DNA of 64,000 bases from Engraulis encrasicolus (lineage: Eukaryota > Chordata > Actinopteri > Clupeiformes > Engraulidae): the NCBI RefSeq assembly GCF_034702125.1, contig NC_085872.1, positions 28,489,634-28,553,633 of the forward strand, given 5' to 3'. Shown piece after piece: positions 1 to 11,766 of the stretch (within the stretch, counting starts at the first letter, position 1; each line of letters begins with the position of its first letter). The notes beneath the pieces were generated by a model, which saw nothing but the letters and a program-made list of their open reading frames with translations, did not search any database and had not been told where the DNA came from. The position numbers and the translations under genes are program-made.

Positions 1-357
1 ATTCTAAATAATGTGTAACCGGTGGTTATCCTGAACCTTTATTCTGACGGGGTAACGACACTCCCCTTTCCTTCAGGTGTGTAGCATATGTAATTGCGGT
101 GGTAACTAGCTAGCAAAGACGATGTGTTTTTGATGCTGTCGAGTGTAGCGTGGGCACACCGCTCTCTCTGCCCCTCCATTTGTGGTTGAGCCGCCGTACA
201 GGAAAGGTAGGCGTCCTTCTCGGTTGGTTTATTGCTCTTTTTGGTGCATTGTAATGTACTTAGTTGTTGGTTACTGACACCATCTAACTTAATCGTAGCC
301 CTGTCCATAGGCGGCTGGCGTGGGGTCGGCTGCTGTTCTGGGATGGTGTGTCGAGCT

Positions 358-1684
358 CAGGGCCGGTTCTGGCTTATTTGGTGCCCTAGGCGAGTTTGAT
401 TTCTGGCGCCCCCCCCCCCTCCCACCTTTGAAAGAAAAAAATATATATTTCTTATACCTCACAGAACACAAGACTAATATCCTTAGTAAGCTTAACTAAA
501 TAGCATCAAGAACAATAACCCCAGATGATAGGGAGGTTATCAATGTGTTTGAATTGTAACGTGAAATTGAAATGCCAGGAGAGTGATACAGTACATTTGT
601 ATGTAAAATGCATGTGTAGACAATAAGCCTACCAAGGAGGTCTGCATTGATCTACACTATCTACAGCATCACAAAGCATGGCAGCATAACAATTTTAATA
701 AGCTACACATTTGTGCTGTCTTCCAAACCAATTTCATTTCTGGACTGGAAATAGTGGTGCATTTGTGAGTAGGAGAATGAGAAGGGGGCTATCTATGTGT
801 TTGGAGGGACAGGGTGAGAGAAAGGGAGAAGAGCTGTCACGCTATTGAATTTCATAATATACAAAATATAGTAAATAGCCTCACTTGTCTGCTGTGCATG
901 GTTCTGTTACATGATTAATGTAGGCTATGTCATTCTGGTCTGGAAATTAATGTTTTTTTAAGCTTACAACAAGCAATTCATGTGGATGGAAGGAGATATG
1001 GCAGCTAAAATTGTTTTAAACATTGCACCAGTCTTACTTTACATTGCTTGTCAACCTAAGCAAGTATTATGATATCAGGTGGGTGTTAGTGAGTAGTGAG
1101 TAGGCTACTAACAGCTACTTTACTGGATTTCATTGCTTGGCATACTTGGCTAATGTTAGCATGCTAACTAGCGATTTCTCTGATCAAAAACAAAGCTCTT
1201 TTTCTCTCTAATTCCAAATAGTAACCTCATAACTATTAGGCTTTCCATAATCACAAACGGTTGTTGATTAAATCACATAGTTCCAAAACACCCTCTGAAA
1301 CTCCTGCATCATGCATTGAGTGGTTTAATGAGAACATAATAATCTCCATCCAGCAGAGCAGCACTACTGTTTGCGCTTGCCCCCTCTGTCTCTCGAGTGA
1401 GTCTCCAAATTCAAAATAGACCGCTGTCACTCGTCCCGCCCCCTTTCTCAGAACTGTCTGTTTATTGGTTCACAGACTTCCCAGAGACAGTTGGAAGAGA
1501 TATTACTATTGGCTGAGGGGCGCTTTGCCGTGAGGAGCGCTTTCGCCACTCTTTGTTGATTGCGACTTCATAAAAAAAACTTCATATCGCAAAATTACGC
1601 ATAGGAGAGCGCCATTTCGGCGCCCCTTCTTCACATGGCGCTCTAGGCGACCGCCTAGCCGGCCTATGCTAAAAACCGGCCCTG
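358..1684. mobile_element. hAT-like non-autonomous element in the 5' LTR
   Basis: It begins CAGGGCCGGTTCTGG and ends AACCGGCCCTG (inverted termini) and is flanked by the 8-bp duplication GTCGAGCT (350-357 and 1685-1692). The same target is present once and unbroken in the other LTR (9768-9775), which proves the boundaries. An 8-bp target duplication and CAGGG termini fit the hAT superfamily. No transposase ORF is present in the 1,327 bp. Subterminal GGTGCCCTAGGCGA is shared with the larger element at 19909-23127. Confidence 0.9.
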
Positions 1685-2839
1685 GTCGAGCTGGGCAAAC
1701 TCAAGTATCACTGGTGGCGTGTCTCCACTTGTGTCCTTTGTGGTTGACTGCTTGCGTGCCACTTCGAGAGAACCAGAGGTAATGCCGGCATTTTCTGTAA
1801 GAGTCTCGACGCTTAGCTCTTGACTTGTGTAGGGAGTTGTGCATTTCCACAATACACAACTCCTGTTTAATCGATTTATAAATGCCGTGCCTAATGGTAA
1901 CTTTCTCGTTAAATGTACATAGGAGGAGATGGTGCCTTCGACTACACTGATGCAGTGTCACTAGAGAAGGGGGGCATCACTGTTCTTTTCCCAACATTTT
2001 TGTTTTGTTTTTCTTCTATTGTGTGAGTGATTCATCCTGTGCAACCTTTTCACTTTGACGTCCGAGACGAAGGGGCTTGTGTAAGTTTCACTCTAACATC
2101 CGAGACGAAGGGGCTCGTGTAAGTTTCTACTTAGTAACCGCAAAGACGGAGCTTGTGTATGTGATTAGGGTATGAACACCGAAGTATTACTGGGAGACGT
2201 ATCTTAAATCTCAGACTCCTTTTGGAACCTATAGGCCTACTTGCTGTAGGGGGAGACCAAAGACGTGTGTCTAACAGGCTTGTGTGTGTGTGTGGTGGCC
2301 ATTACCAATTTTGCCCTTTTGGCAGTTTCTTTTCTTTTGTATAATTAGTATGCTTGCCATGCGGCAAGCATACTATTGTTATTCTTCCGTTTCCGGCTTA
2401 TTAATTTTCTCCTTCCGTCTACGAACGGTTCGTTTTGAAGAACCGCTCAAGATAGAAAATCCGTTCAAAGACCGAAACGTTCGGCTCGGTCAGACGACCA
2501 GGTTTTGTATTTTTCACGGGGGTACCTCGAACTCTCTAGCGCCACCAACAGGAAAACGGTAACTTTTGAACCGTAGGTCCAATTTTCAAAAATTTAGTAT
2601 CACTGGAATCCTTGGACCGAGATGAATCCAACGCACACTATGACGTCATTTTCCGCCTGGATAGTTTTCCCGCCATTTTGAATTTTGTAAAAATCAATAA
2701 AAATGGCGCCCCGCCCACAATTATAGGCGGATCGTCCCGAAATTTTACACAAAGCATGTTTTGAACGAGATACATCTACCCTAAAAGTTGCGGAGCGATT
2801 GATTGAACCGTCTTCGAACAGGAACCAATCGAATTTGCC

Positions 2840-3540
2840 GGCGAGGACGCCAAACAGGAAGTGAGCTCATACCTCAGAAACGCCTACTCGTATCACAACA
2901 AAAATTAATACACAATTTCCTCACTATAGCCAGGGACTACATACCAATTTTCGTGAAAATTGGAACATGGGGGGCGCCACAATTAGTGAAAATGTGTTTT
3001 AGCTCATATTGAAGTCGCCAAACAGGAAGTTAGCTCATATCTCGGTAACGACATGTCAGATCACAACTTAATTGGATACACATGACTGACATCACCCCTA
3101 GAGGTCAAATGACAAATTGGAGGATAATTGGCCACTGGGGGGCGCCACAATTGACGAAACTGTGTTTTGGCCATATTGAAGAGGCAAAACAGGAAGTTAG
3201 CTCATATTTCGGAAACGCCCATATGTATTACAACCAAAATGGTATTCACATTATCCTTGGACCAAGCCGAATCCAACGCACCCTTTGACAAAATTTTGGA
3301 CCTCGGAAAGTTTTCCCGCAATTTTGAATGTTGTAAAAATCAATAAAAATGACGCCCCTCCCACATTTTTTGTGTGAGTGTTTCAAAAATTTTATCAGAT
3401 CATGTTCAGACTGAGATACAGCTACCCTGAAAGTTACGGACTGAACAGGAGCCAATCAAATTTGGCGGCGAAGACGCCAAACAGGAAGTGAGCTCATATC
3501 TCGGCAACGCCTACTAGTATCACAACAAAAATGAGTACAC
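2840..3540 (+). repeat. Degenerate internal tandem repeat
   Basis: Four copies of a phrase close to CAAACAGGAAGTGAGCTCAT start near 2849, 3018, 3185 and 3478. Each is followed by a text on CTCGG..AACGCC..TATCACAAC and often by GGGGGGCGCCACAATTA. Spacing is uneven (about 165-295 bp), so this is an old, decayed array rather than a satellite. Confidence 0.7.
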
Positions 3541-3821
3541 ATTATCTTCACTATAGCCAAAGGCTACATACCAATTTTTGTGAAAATTGGCCCCTGGGGG
3601 GCGCCACAATTAGCGAAATTGTTTTAGGTCAATATCAGCCCCATTTACACTATGGGCCAATGGCCTCAATGTATTGGCCCAGGAACTTCAGCCAAGTAAT
3701 TTAAAGCTATTTGGTGCTATTACCTTAGCCCAAAGGGTGCACAACAAAGATATGCAAGTGTACAATATGGTGTCCAGGGTGTGGTACACCAAAAAAACAT
3801 GTTTTTGACTTTTCTGTTATG

Positions 3822-3822
<1 letters not shown>

Positions 3823-3863
<41 letters not shown>
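3823..3863 (+). repeat. (TG)n, left half of a split tract
   Basis: A TG dinucleotide run ends exactly where the hAT element at 3864 begins. It resumes at 6221, directly after that element, so this was one microsatellite before the insertion. Confidence 0.9.
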
Positions 3864-3864
<1 letters not shown>

Positions 3865-4044
3865 AGTAACGTGCGCTGGGATTTATGGCTGGTGAGGCAA
3901 CTTTTTCAATATCAGATTTTCAAATAAATAATTGCCAAATAGGCCTACCGACAAGTTCCATATGTCATAGCAGCTTTCTTAACATAAGATAGGCCTACAT
4001 ATTTTGACATAAGCTTACTGCATTTCCGCAGAGAAAATGCTATT

Positions 4045-4172
<128 letters not shown>

Positions 4173-4224
4173 ATTCAAACAGTGGTCTCACATATACCAC
4201 ACAGCACCAATGTGGACAGCAGAG

Positions 4225-4600
4225 CAGAGGAGAGGAGAGTAGTGGAGAGGAGAGGAGAGAAGAGGAGAGGAGAGAAGGGGAGGGGAGAGGAGAGGAGGAG
4301 AGAGGAGATGAGAGAGGAGGAGAGGGGAGGAGAAGAGATGAGAGGAGAAAGGAGGAGGAGTGGAGAGGAGGAGGAGAGGAGCTCAAGGAGAGGAGAGGAG
4401 AGGGAGAGGAGAAGAGAGAAGAGGAGAGGAGATGGGAAAAGAGAGGAGAGGGGGAGAGGAAAGGAGAGAAGAGAGGAGAGGGGGAGAGGAAAGGAGAGGA
4501 GAGGAAAGGAGAGGAGAGGAGAGGAGAGGAGAGGAGAGGAGAGGAGAGGAGAGGAGAAAAGGAGGGGAGAAGAGGAGGGTAGGTGAGGGGAGAGTAGTGG
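4225..4600 (+). repeat. Purine-only GGAGA-type tract
   Basis: About 370 bases are almost entirely A and G on the plus strand, built from GAGGAGAGGA-like units of 5-10 bp and becoming a regular AGAGG array near 4495-4555. All ORFs here (for example 203 codons on minus) are repeat artefacts. Confidence 0.95.
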
Positions 4601-6219
4601 AGAGTGTAAGCTCCTTCACAGCCCACTGCTCTCTCTCACACACACACACACAGGATTCAAACAGTGATCTCACATAAACCACACAGCAGCAGCAATGTAG
4701 ACTGAGCATCACGGCGGATGCTCAAGACACACAGGATTCAAAACATGGTGTCATATAGACCACTGAGCACCACGGCGAACAAACCGGTGTGATAGCTTTC
4801 GTGATACGAACTGGATTCTCGTGCAAATGTAGGCCTACATCTACTTGTACGATGTGGGACAAAGGTGTGGCAGGAAGCGAATGTCAACGTAAACAGATAT
4901 TACACACGCTTCGATATGGTCACCAAATATTTTGGGACTGTCATTTCTGTTATGCCTACACCTTGGAATTAAATCAGAGTCTTGTAGTTACACGGGTATA
5001 TTTGATTTACCTCAACGGTACCCTGTACTCAACTTTACAAACAGTTACCGGGCACATGAGAATCCGGTGCCCATCACAAAAGCTACCACACTGGACAAGA
5101 ATCACGGCCGATTCTCTCCCTCCCCACGGGTCTCACAAACACAGGCTTCACACACATAGGAAATTGGTCCTACCTGAACTCGTGCATCAGGTCCATGCGC
5201 CGCTCTTTTCCTTCACTTCGGCGTTGTGCATGCTAACGTTACTTTAGCCGGTGCTGTTCATCCAAAGCCCCAAACGTCGCCCCAAACGTCCAAAGCAATT
5301 TGGCATTGAATATGAGTAGCCGCGAGGATTTGTGTTTCGTGAGGCTCCTTAGTCCTTAGTAAATTGTTAAGTCGTAAAATCCCATGCGAATGGTCTTCCA
5401 CACATTCTCGCCGGTTGCAAACAAGACACAGGGGAAACAACAATATTTTCTGCAGTGTTGTACCACTCACTTTGAAATGATCGGGTAGTTATTCTGACCG
5501 GTCACCTGAGTAGAAAACCCTTCAGCTCTGTCGGTCCTCCATTCTTTATCACATATTTTCCCCTTGGAAATCCAACTTTGAGAATGCTCTTAGTTTCGTT
5601 ATGAAATCCACTTGTAGCAGTCAACGTGAACAAGCTAGCCAACAACACCGACTGACTGTATTGTGAACTTCAGATTCGCTATGACGTAACTGTCCAGCAA
5701 GACTCAACACCAGAAGGAGTCTGCGGCCAGGCTACTGCTCGCCTCACCATTGTATATTTCAGTGGGCGTTATGCCAAAGCGTCCAGAGTAAAGAAATGAT
5801 AATCACACGAAGAAAATATTTAAAAAATATCAGGAAATGAGGGCACACCATACATACTTCTATTAAGTGTATAAAAACGTTTAATACAATATTACCAGGT
5901 TGCATTCACAGAACGAGCAACATGGCGCATGCGCGCAACTTTGTTAACGAGGGATTGCGCAATCCGGGGTGAGGCCAGTTCAGAGTTGCCCCAAACGCAG
6001 CGTATTCGGAGCAATTTGACATGAAATGGGCAAATATTACGATTTTGGCCACGGAAATGATTGAAAATGAGTGAAACTGTTTAAATACTGCTCAAATGGT
6101 AGTTATGGTGCAGATGCTCGAAAACAATGTTACTATTATTCACATTAACTGCATCTCATCATTCTCATCTGGAGCTGGTGAGGCCGTGCCTCCCCTGCCG
6201 TATTGGAGTGCACGTGCCT

Positions 6220-6220
<1 letters not shown>

Positions 6221-6295
<75 letters not shown>

Positions 6296-6312
6296 CGTGC
6301 GTGTGTGTGTGC
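6221..6312 (+). repeat. (TG)n, right half of a split tract
   Basis: The TG run continues from the hAT insertion and degrades into GCGTGCGTGC at its right end. Confidence 0.9.
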
Positions 6313-6638
6313 TGAACATGGATGAAAAGCAATGCATGAAGGGCAACCTCCACGAAGGGCAACATGCAAAAGGTGTAGCACTGTGCTATATTTTGGATTC
6401 ATTCATCATTACTTGGGATGGTCAATTCATGTGAAGGTTAAATATTTAAAAAAGTGTTAAAATGTTTAAAAACGTTTTAAAAGCAATTTCCATGCATTAG
6501 TAATATTCCTATGTCTAATGCATTTGTTTTCTACAATTTTGTATTTTATTTCTGTTTTCTAATATTGCCGAATTATTTTCCTAATTCCTGATTGGTCGAG
6601 GATACTGACCCCTGAACTGTTGCGCAATCGGAAGGAAA

Positions 6639-6797
6639 ATGCGAGAATCTTTCAGTTCGTCGGAGGATGGTGAAGGAGACAGCCAGCTGGATTGTTTCTC
6701 CCAGTTAGAATGTGCTACATCCAAACTTTTCCAGGCTATGGGAAAGCATCTGCAGCCGAGTGTTCGGCTAGGACACTTTATTTTGCAGTGGAGTTAA
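6639..6797 (+). other. Short ORF of 52 codons, unassigned
   Basis: An ATG-started frame reads MRESFSSSEDGEGDSQ and goes on with non-repetitive, protein-like composition to a TAA. It lies in the 6.3-7.9 kb remainder of the inserted block, which otherwise shows no feature I recognise. It could be an exon captured by the element or a chance frame; no family is recognised. Confidence 0.2.
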
Positions 6798-6799
6798 GT

Positions 6800-7900
6800 T
6801 ATGTGCATCTGGACACTTTTCCTTTGTTTATTTTAAGAAGTTTAAAGTTAAGACTGTTGTGAAAACTGCACGCGACAAGCGCGAGAGCATGCCAGATTCC
6901 GAGGCAGTGAGGAGGGTTGGCTACAGTGTTTGTGAGCTACTCGACTGCTGTGCTTCGTGAACTTTGAGGTGAGAATCATACCGGACATCGGAGGAGTTGC
7001 GGTTTCGTTTGGAAAAGGCGGCCAAGATCGACTACACGGTGGGGATCGGGAGATTCGGGTGCTGCGGGAGTCCAAGCAGGAGGCGCGTGCCGAGGGACGA
7101 GCCACGACTGGTCCACGCTTCAGCTGCGTGATCACGCAGTGAGCACGTGAACACTCCACTCTTCACTTCTACACGCTACGGTCAGGTACAGAGTCAATTT
7201 CCTTTTATTTTGCTCATTGAGTGAAGCGGCCAGTGTTTAATTTCCCGGTCCCAACGCACCCAAGCGACGTCCAGGCCTGCAACGGGTACTTTCTGGGGTT
7301 ATTTTATTTTAAAGCCGGCATAGCTTAGGACATTTACTTGTGACTGTGATTTTGTATTTGAACTGTTTGTTTGCTATTGCATTGAAAGAGACTTTATGGA
7401 CATTGAATTGTGTTAACATTTCTGAAGTTTAAAGGGTAACTTTACTATTTTTTCATTGTAAGGTTTTTGTGCTAAGACACATTCCTTATTGCTTATGCAC
7501 TGCTATAAGAGCAATTTAAGTTTATTTTAAGCTTTGAGCCCACTCTTTGAGTGTGATTTTTGTTTATTAACCAAATACTACAAGAGTATTTCATTTTCCT
7601 TAATTTACTGTAATTTCATTTTGAATATATTTTTATATAAAAAGAAGAAAGACATTTCATGTTGCAATTCTTTATTTCATGGTGACATTATTAAAAGGAT
7701 TAAAAGGTATATTTACAAGGTAATATCTCATAACCGATCCGATTTAAACTACTGCTGTTTTATCACTATAACTGATAAGAACTCAGGGCGTCCCATACAT
7801 ATTTAGTTGTTTCACATATTTTTGGATGTCTTGCCAGTAATTTAGGCAAGGGGGCGCTACAAAGGGCAACGCATGCATGAGGGGCAGCGAATGCATGGAG
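6800..7900. other. No recognisable feature
   Basis: This part of the inserted block is AT-rich from about 7300 and has only short frames. Short GGGCAAC-containing phrases near 6338-6366 recur near 7861-7905, which hints at a further insertion between them, but I could not set boundaries. Confidence 0.4.
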
Positions 7901-8357
7901 GGCAAGCATACTCCAGCATTTTCTGTGAGGAAATGCAATCTAGTTTGATTTACTAACTTTGTTTGCCGTGCAATTTTTGTCATTTGGTCTACCTCTCGTG
8001 CAATTGCCATTAGCACTTTTGCATAACTAGCACATTTGCACATTTCTGTACATACTGTAAAACGTTCATATTCTGTTTCTATATTTGACTGAGCTCTTGG
8101 GGCATACTTTATGGACAGAGACTCATTACGAAAAGAAGGAAGAGATTCATTACGAAAAGAAAGAAAATAAAAAGAACTCTGAATTGTATGACAGTTGTAT
8201 CTCTTGTTATTCACTAACCTGTTGCGGGGAAAGTCAAATCAAGTGTTTGATGGTTGGGTTCTCTCACCCTAACAAATGAGAGTGGCGTAGTCACTAAACA
8301 TCTTAAAAACATTAAAAATATAAAAAATATTACGGTAAAGAGATAACGCAGGCCACA

Positions 8358-8380
8358 TTTGGCAGTAGTCGGCAAAGGAT
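8358..8380 (+). other. Primer-binding-site-like start of the internal region
   Basis: Directly after the end of the 5' LTR the sequence reads TTTGGCAGTAGTCGGC. A TGG-started stretch here is the expected place for pairing with the CCA-ended 3' end of a tRNA primer. Which tRNA cannot be named without a search. Confidence 0.5.
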
Positions 8381-8426
8381 AACTAAGTGGATACAGCTGT
8401 CTACAATTGTTAGTGGTGGGTTTTGT

Positions 8427-9218
8427 ATGCATTTGGTTTTGTTTTGTTGGGAAAAGAACAGTGATTACCCCCAGCCAGCGGAGGGCCCCACCGACGATCA
8501 CCGGCAGGGGTGCTGGCATAGCCGACGGCCAAGCTGCGAGAGAAGCATGGAAGGACTGTCTGAGTTGAGGGAGATGGCAGCGCATCAGCAAGGGCAGCTG
8601 GATGTGCTGTCAAGGTGGCTGGGCATTTCCCAGCAACCTCAACCTCAACCGGAGTCGCAGGAGGCTAGCTTCACGTGGGAGAGCCAGCATCTGGGGCACC
8701 CGGTGAGAGACCGTGATGGGCAACGGGCCTCTGTGGGTGCGCAGCGGCAGCCCTCGCCGACAGCCCACTCAGGGGGCAATGGGCAGGCCTCCAACCGCAG
8801 GCGCAGACTGTCATTTAGTGGACCGGAGAGTAACCGTCCAAGAAGAACGTCCATGTCGCATGAGGCTAGCTTCACGTGGGGGAGCCAGCATCTGGGGCAC
8901 CCAGTGAGAGACCGTGATGGGCAACGGGCCTCTGTGGGTGCGCAGCGGCAGCCCTCGCCGACAGCCCACTCAGGGGGCAATGGGCAACGGGCCTCTGTGG
9001 GTGCGCAGCGGCAGCCTTCGCCGACAGCCCACTCAGGGGGCAATGGGCAGGCCTCCAACCGCAGACTGTCATGTAGTGGACTGGAGAGTAACCGTCCAAG
9101 AAGAACGTCCATGTCCATCCAGCCTGGCGTGACTCCATCCTGGATCATTATGCAGTGTCTGTGTATGATTATGTGCATGTGTACTTTGTTGATGGTTAAT
9201 GTGCTGGGGGGCTTCTAG
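8427..9218 (+). CDS. Repeat-rich 263-aa ORF, only ORF of the LTR element
   Basis: The frame opens at ATG 8427; a second, more protein-like ATG lies at residue 41 (MEGLSELREMAAHQQGQLD). From about residue 80 to 230 it is made of duplicated blocks: a unit containing RDRDGQRASVGAQRQPSP and ending HSGGNGQ occurs two to three times, a unit with SFTW.SQHLGHPV twice, and SNRPRRTSMS twice. The middle is basic and rich in Arg, Gln, Ser and Gly. The last about 28 residues are hydrophobic (WIIMQCLCMIMCMCTLLMV), as in a tail anchor. It sits where gag would be in an autonomous element, but no zinc knuckle or capsid motif is seen. The function is unknown. DNA-level duplications keep the frame open. Frames also stay open on the other strand, so coding is not proven. 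Confidence 0.45.
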   Translation: MHLVLFCWEKNSDYPQPAEGPTDDHRQGCWHSRRPSCERSMEGLSELREMAAHQQGQLDVLSRWLGISQQPQPQPESQEASFTWESQHLGHPVRDRDGQRASVGAQRQPSPTAHSGGNGQASNRRRRLSFSGPESNRPRRTSMSHEASFTWGSQHLGHPVRDRDGQRASVGAQRQPSPTAHSGGNGQRASVGAQRQPSPTAHSGGNGQASNRRLSCSGLESNRPRRTSMSIQPGVTPSWIIMQCLCMIMCMCTLLMVNVLGGF

Positions 9219-9259
9219 TGTGCGTGTGGTTGCGCTCGTTGGATGCGCATGCGATGTGC

Positions 9260-9385
9260 ATGCGCGCGCTTGTGTGTGTGTGTGTGTGTGTGCGTGCGTG
9301 CGCGCTTGTTGGGTGTGTGTGTGCGTGCGCGCTTGTTGGGTGTGTGTGCGTGCGCGCTTGTTGGGTGTGTGCGGGGATGTGTGCG
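9260..9385 (+). repeat. TG/CG-rich simple repeat with a 24-30 bp tandem unit
   Basis: TG runs alternate with GCGCGCTTGTTGGGTG-like units, repeated three times (about 9299-9366). ORFs on both strands here are artefacts. Confidence 0.85.
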
Positions 9386-9417
9386 AGTGCGGAGTGTCAC
9401 CGGGACGGTGACCTTTT

Positions 9418-9431
9418 AAAGTGGGGGTGTA
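9418..9431 (+). other. Polypurine-tract-like stretch
   Basis: AAAGTGGGGGTGTA stands immediately before the 3' LTR start TGTAACCGG, the position expected for the plus-strand primer of an LTR element. Confidence 0.55.
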
Positions 9432-10831
9432 TGTAACCGGTGGTTATCCTGAACCTTTATTCTGACGGGGTAACGACACTCCCCTTTCCTTCAGGTGTGT
9501 AGCATAAATCATTGCGGTGGTAGCTAGCTAGCAAAGACGCTGTGTTTTTGATGCTGTCGAGTGTAGCGTGGGCACACCGCTCTCTCTGTCCCTCCGTTTG
9601 TGGTTGAGCCACCGTACAGGAAAGGTAGGCGTCCTTCTCGGTTGGTTTATTGCTCTTTTTGGTGCATTGTAATGTACTTAGTTGTTGGTTACTGACACCA
9701 TTTAACTTAATCGTAGCCCTGTCCATAGGCGGCTGGCGTGGGTTCGGCTGCTGTTCTGGGATGGTGTGTCGAGCTGGGCAAACTCAAGTATCACTGGTGG
9801 CGTGTCTCCACTTGTGTCCTTTGTGGTTGACTGCTTGCGTGCCGCTTCGAGAGAACCAGAGGTAATGCCGGCATTTTCTGTAAGAGTCTCGACGCTTAGC
9901 TCTTGACTTGTGTAGGGAGTTGTGCATTTCCACAATACACAACTCCTGTTTAATCGATTTATAAATGCCGTGCCTAATGGTAACTTTCTCGTTAAATGTA
10001 CATAGGAGGAGATGGTGCCTTCGACTACACTGATGCAGTGTCACTAGAGAAGGGGGGCATCACTGTTCTTTTCCCAACATTTTTGTTTTGTTTTGTTCTA
10101 TTGTGTGAGTGATTCATCCTGTGCAACCTTTTCACTTTGACGTCCGAGACGAAGGGGCTCGTGTAAGTTTCTACTTAGTAACCGCCAAGACGGAGCTTGT
10201 GTATATGATTAGGGTATGAACACTGAAGTATTACTGGGAGACGTATCTTAAATCTCAGACTCCTTTTGGAACCTATAGGCCTACTTGCTGTAGGGGGAGA
10301 CCAAAGACGTGTGTCTAACAGGCTTGTGTGTGTGTGTGGTGGCCATTACCAATTTTTGCCCTTTTGGCAGTTTGTTTTCTTTTTTACAATTTGATTTACT
10401 AACTTTGTTTGCCGTGCAATTTTTGTCATTTGGTCTACCCCTCGTGCAATTGCCAATTGCCATAAGCACTTTTGCATAACTATCACATTTGCACATTTCT
10501 GTATCTTGAGATGACGTGCCTATAGATACTGTAAAACGTTCATATTCTGTTTCTATATTTGACTGAGCTCTTGGGGCATACTTTATGGACAGAGACTCAT
10601 TACGAAAAGAAAGAAGAGACTCATTACGAAAAGAAAGAAAATAAAAAGAACTCTGAATTGTATGACAGTTGTATCTCTTGTTATTCACTAACCTGTTGCG
10701 GGGAAAGTCAAATCAAGTGTTTGATGGTTGGGTTCTCTCACCCTAACAAATGAGAGTGGCGTAGTCACTAAACATCTTAAAAATATTAAAAATATTAAAA
10801 ATATTACGGTAAAGAGATAACGCAGGCCACA
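9432..10831 (+). repeat. 3' LTR, uninterrupted
   Basis: This is the complete 1,400-bp LTR. It matches 14-357, 1685-2345 and 7935-8357 with scattered substitutions and small indels, so the element is not freshly inserted. It therefore provides the empty-site sequence for both insertions in the 5' LTR. Confidence 0.85.
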
Positions 10832-10928
10832 AATGGAACAATCAATTTTAAGTGGGTATACTGAAATCCCTGAAATTTTGAAGTGGGTATACTCCGTATA
10901 CCTGCGTTCCACGTAGACTGCACCACTG
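10832..10928. mobile_element. Right part of a MITE split by the LTR element
   Basis: After the AATG target duplication, the sequence to the terminal CACCACTG matches the reverse complement of the MITE at 35029-35175. The left part of the same MITE is positions 1-13. Confidence 0.85.
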
Positions 10929-11349
10929 CTCACAATATCATTTGAAGAAAAAATAAAACCTGGCAGATGTGAAGCCCACATCTAACAGACAAAAATGAGG
11001 AAACCAAAGCGAGTGAGTTAAAGGTGCACTGTATAATTTTTTAGCAGTTTATTTTTCTCGATTGCAAGTCTATGATAATCAGGCAAGAGTGGTCCACATC
11101 GATTTTGTAATAGGCCTATGTAGAGTGCTTTCTTTTTCTATAGATTTGCACATTGAGAGCCTTCAGGTCTACAAAAGAAGGGAAATCTAAAATAACGAAA
11201 GGAAGAATTACAATTTGTAGGCCTACATTAACTGATGCTTGAAAAACTGTATTTACACTGTAACACGCTGCAATAAAAAAACAGTTGTTGGACAATTTTA
11301 TAATAAAGCAAATAAAACATAACCTCTAAATGATCACAAAGTATCATAC

Positions 11350-11529
11350 CTCATCATGTGCCAGGCGTTGTGAATAATCCAAATGCATGCTGAAGTAAGC
11401 TAACTTTTTGTTGGCTAATTTGATTAGGGTGTTAATGATTTCCTTGTCATTGTCATTATAAGAATCCAGTCCACCAGCAGTAACCACCAGGATTATGGAG
11501 GCAAACACCAGATCTCCTAGAGCATTCAT
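11350..11529 (-). pseudogene. Chemerin/cystatin-like copy A, exon 1 only
   Basis: The 60-codon frame starts MNALGDLVFASIILVVTAGG and ends LAHDE before a GTATG donor. It is clearly homologous to exon 1 of the two complete genes at 18448-19462 and 26748-27913 (signal peptide, then SYNDNDKEIINTLIKLAN). The first about 70 bp of the following intron are also homologous. Exon 2 is then missing: the sequence diverges at about 11275, where its acceptor should be, and exons 3 and 4 are not found. The reading frame of exon 1 is intact. It is most likely the remnant of a truncated duplicate; use of a replacement downstream exon cannot be excluded. Confidence 0.65.
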
Positions 11530-11698
11530 TTCTATATAAATACTTCCTCCAACAATGTTGGTGTCACTGTTTGATTCACAACTAACTCATAGCGTTTAAC
11601 TATCTGTTCTTGTGCAACTTGCAAATATGTCATTCAACTCCACTAAGAAAACAAACACTGAACCTTGAGTTGCTGTAGGCATGCACATGAGTGTGTGT

Positions 11699-11712
11699 CA
11701 CTCACTCACTCA

Positions 11713-11766
<54 letters not shown>
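11699..11766 (+). repeat. (CTCA)n/(CA)n tract
   Basis: A short CTCA run is followed by a CA run of about 55 bases. Confidence 0.95.

Noticed and set aside
39..308. 89-codon minus-strand ORF present in both LTRs (also 9457-9726)
   Set aside because: It is conserved only because the two LTRs are copies of each other; no coding signal beyond an open frame.
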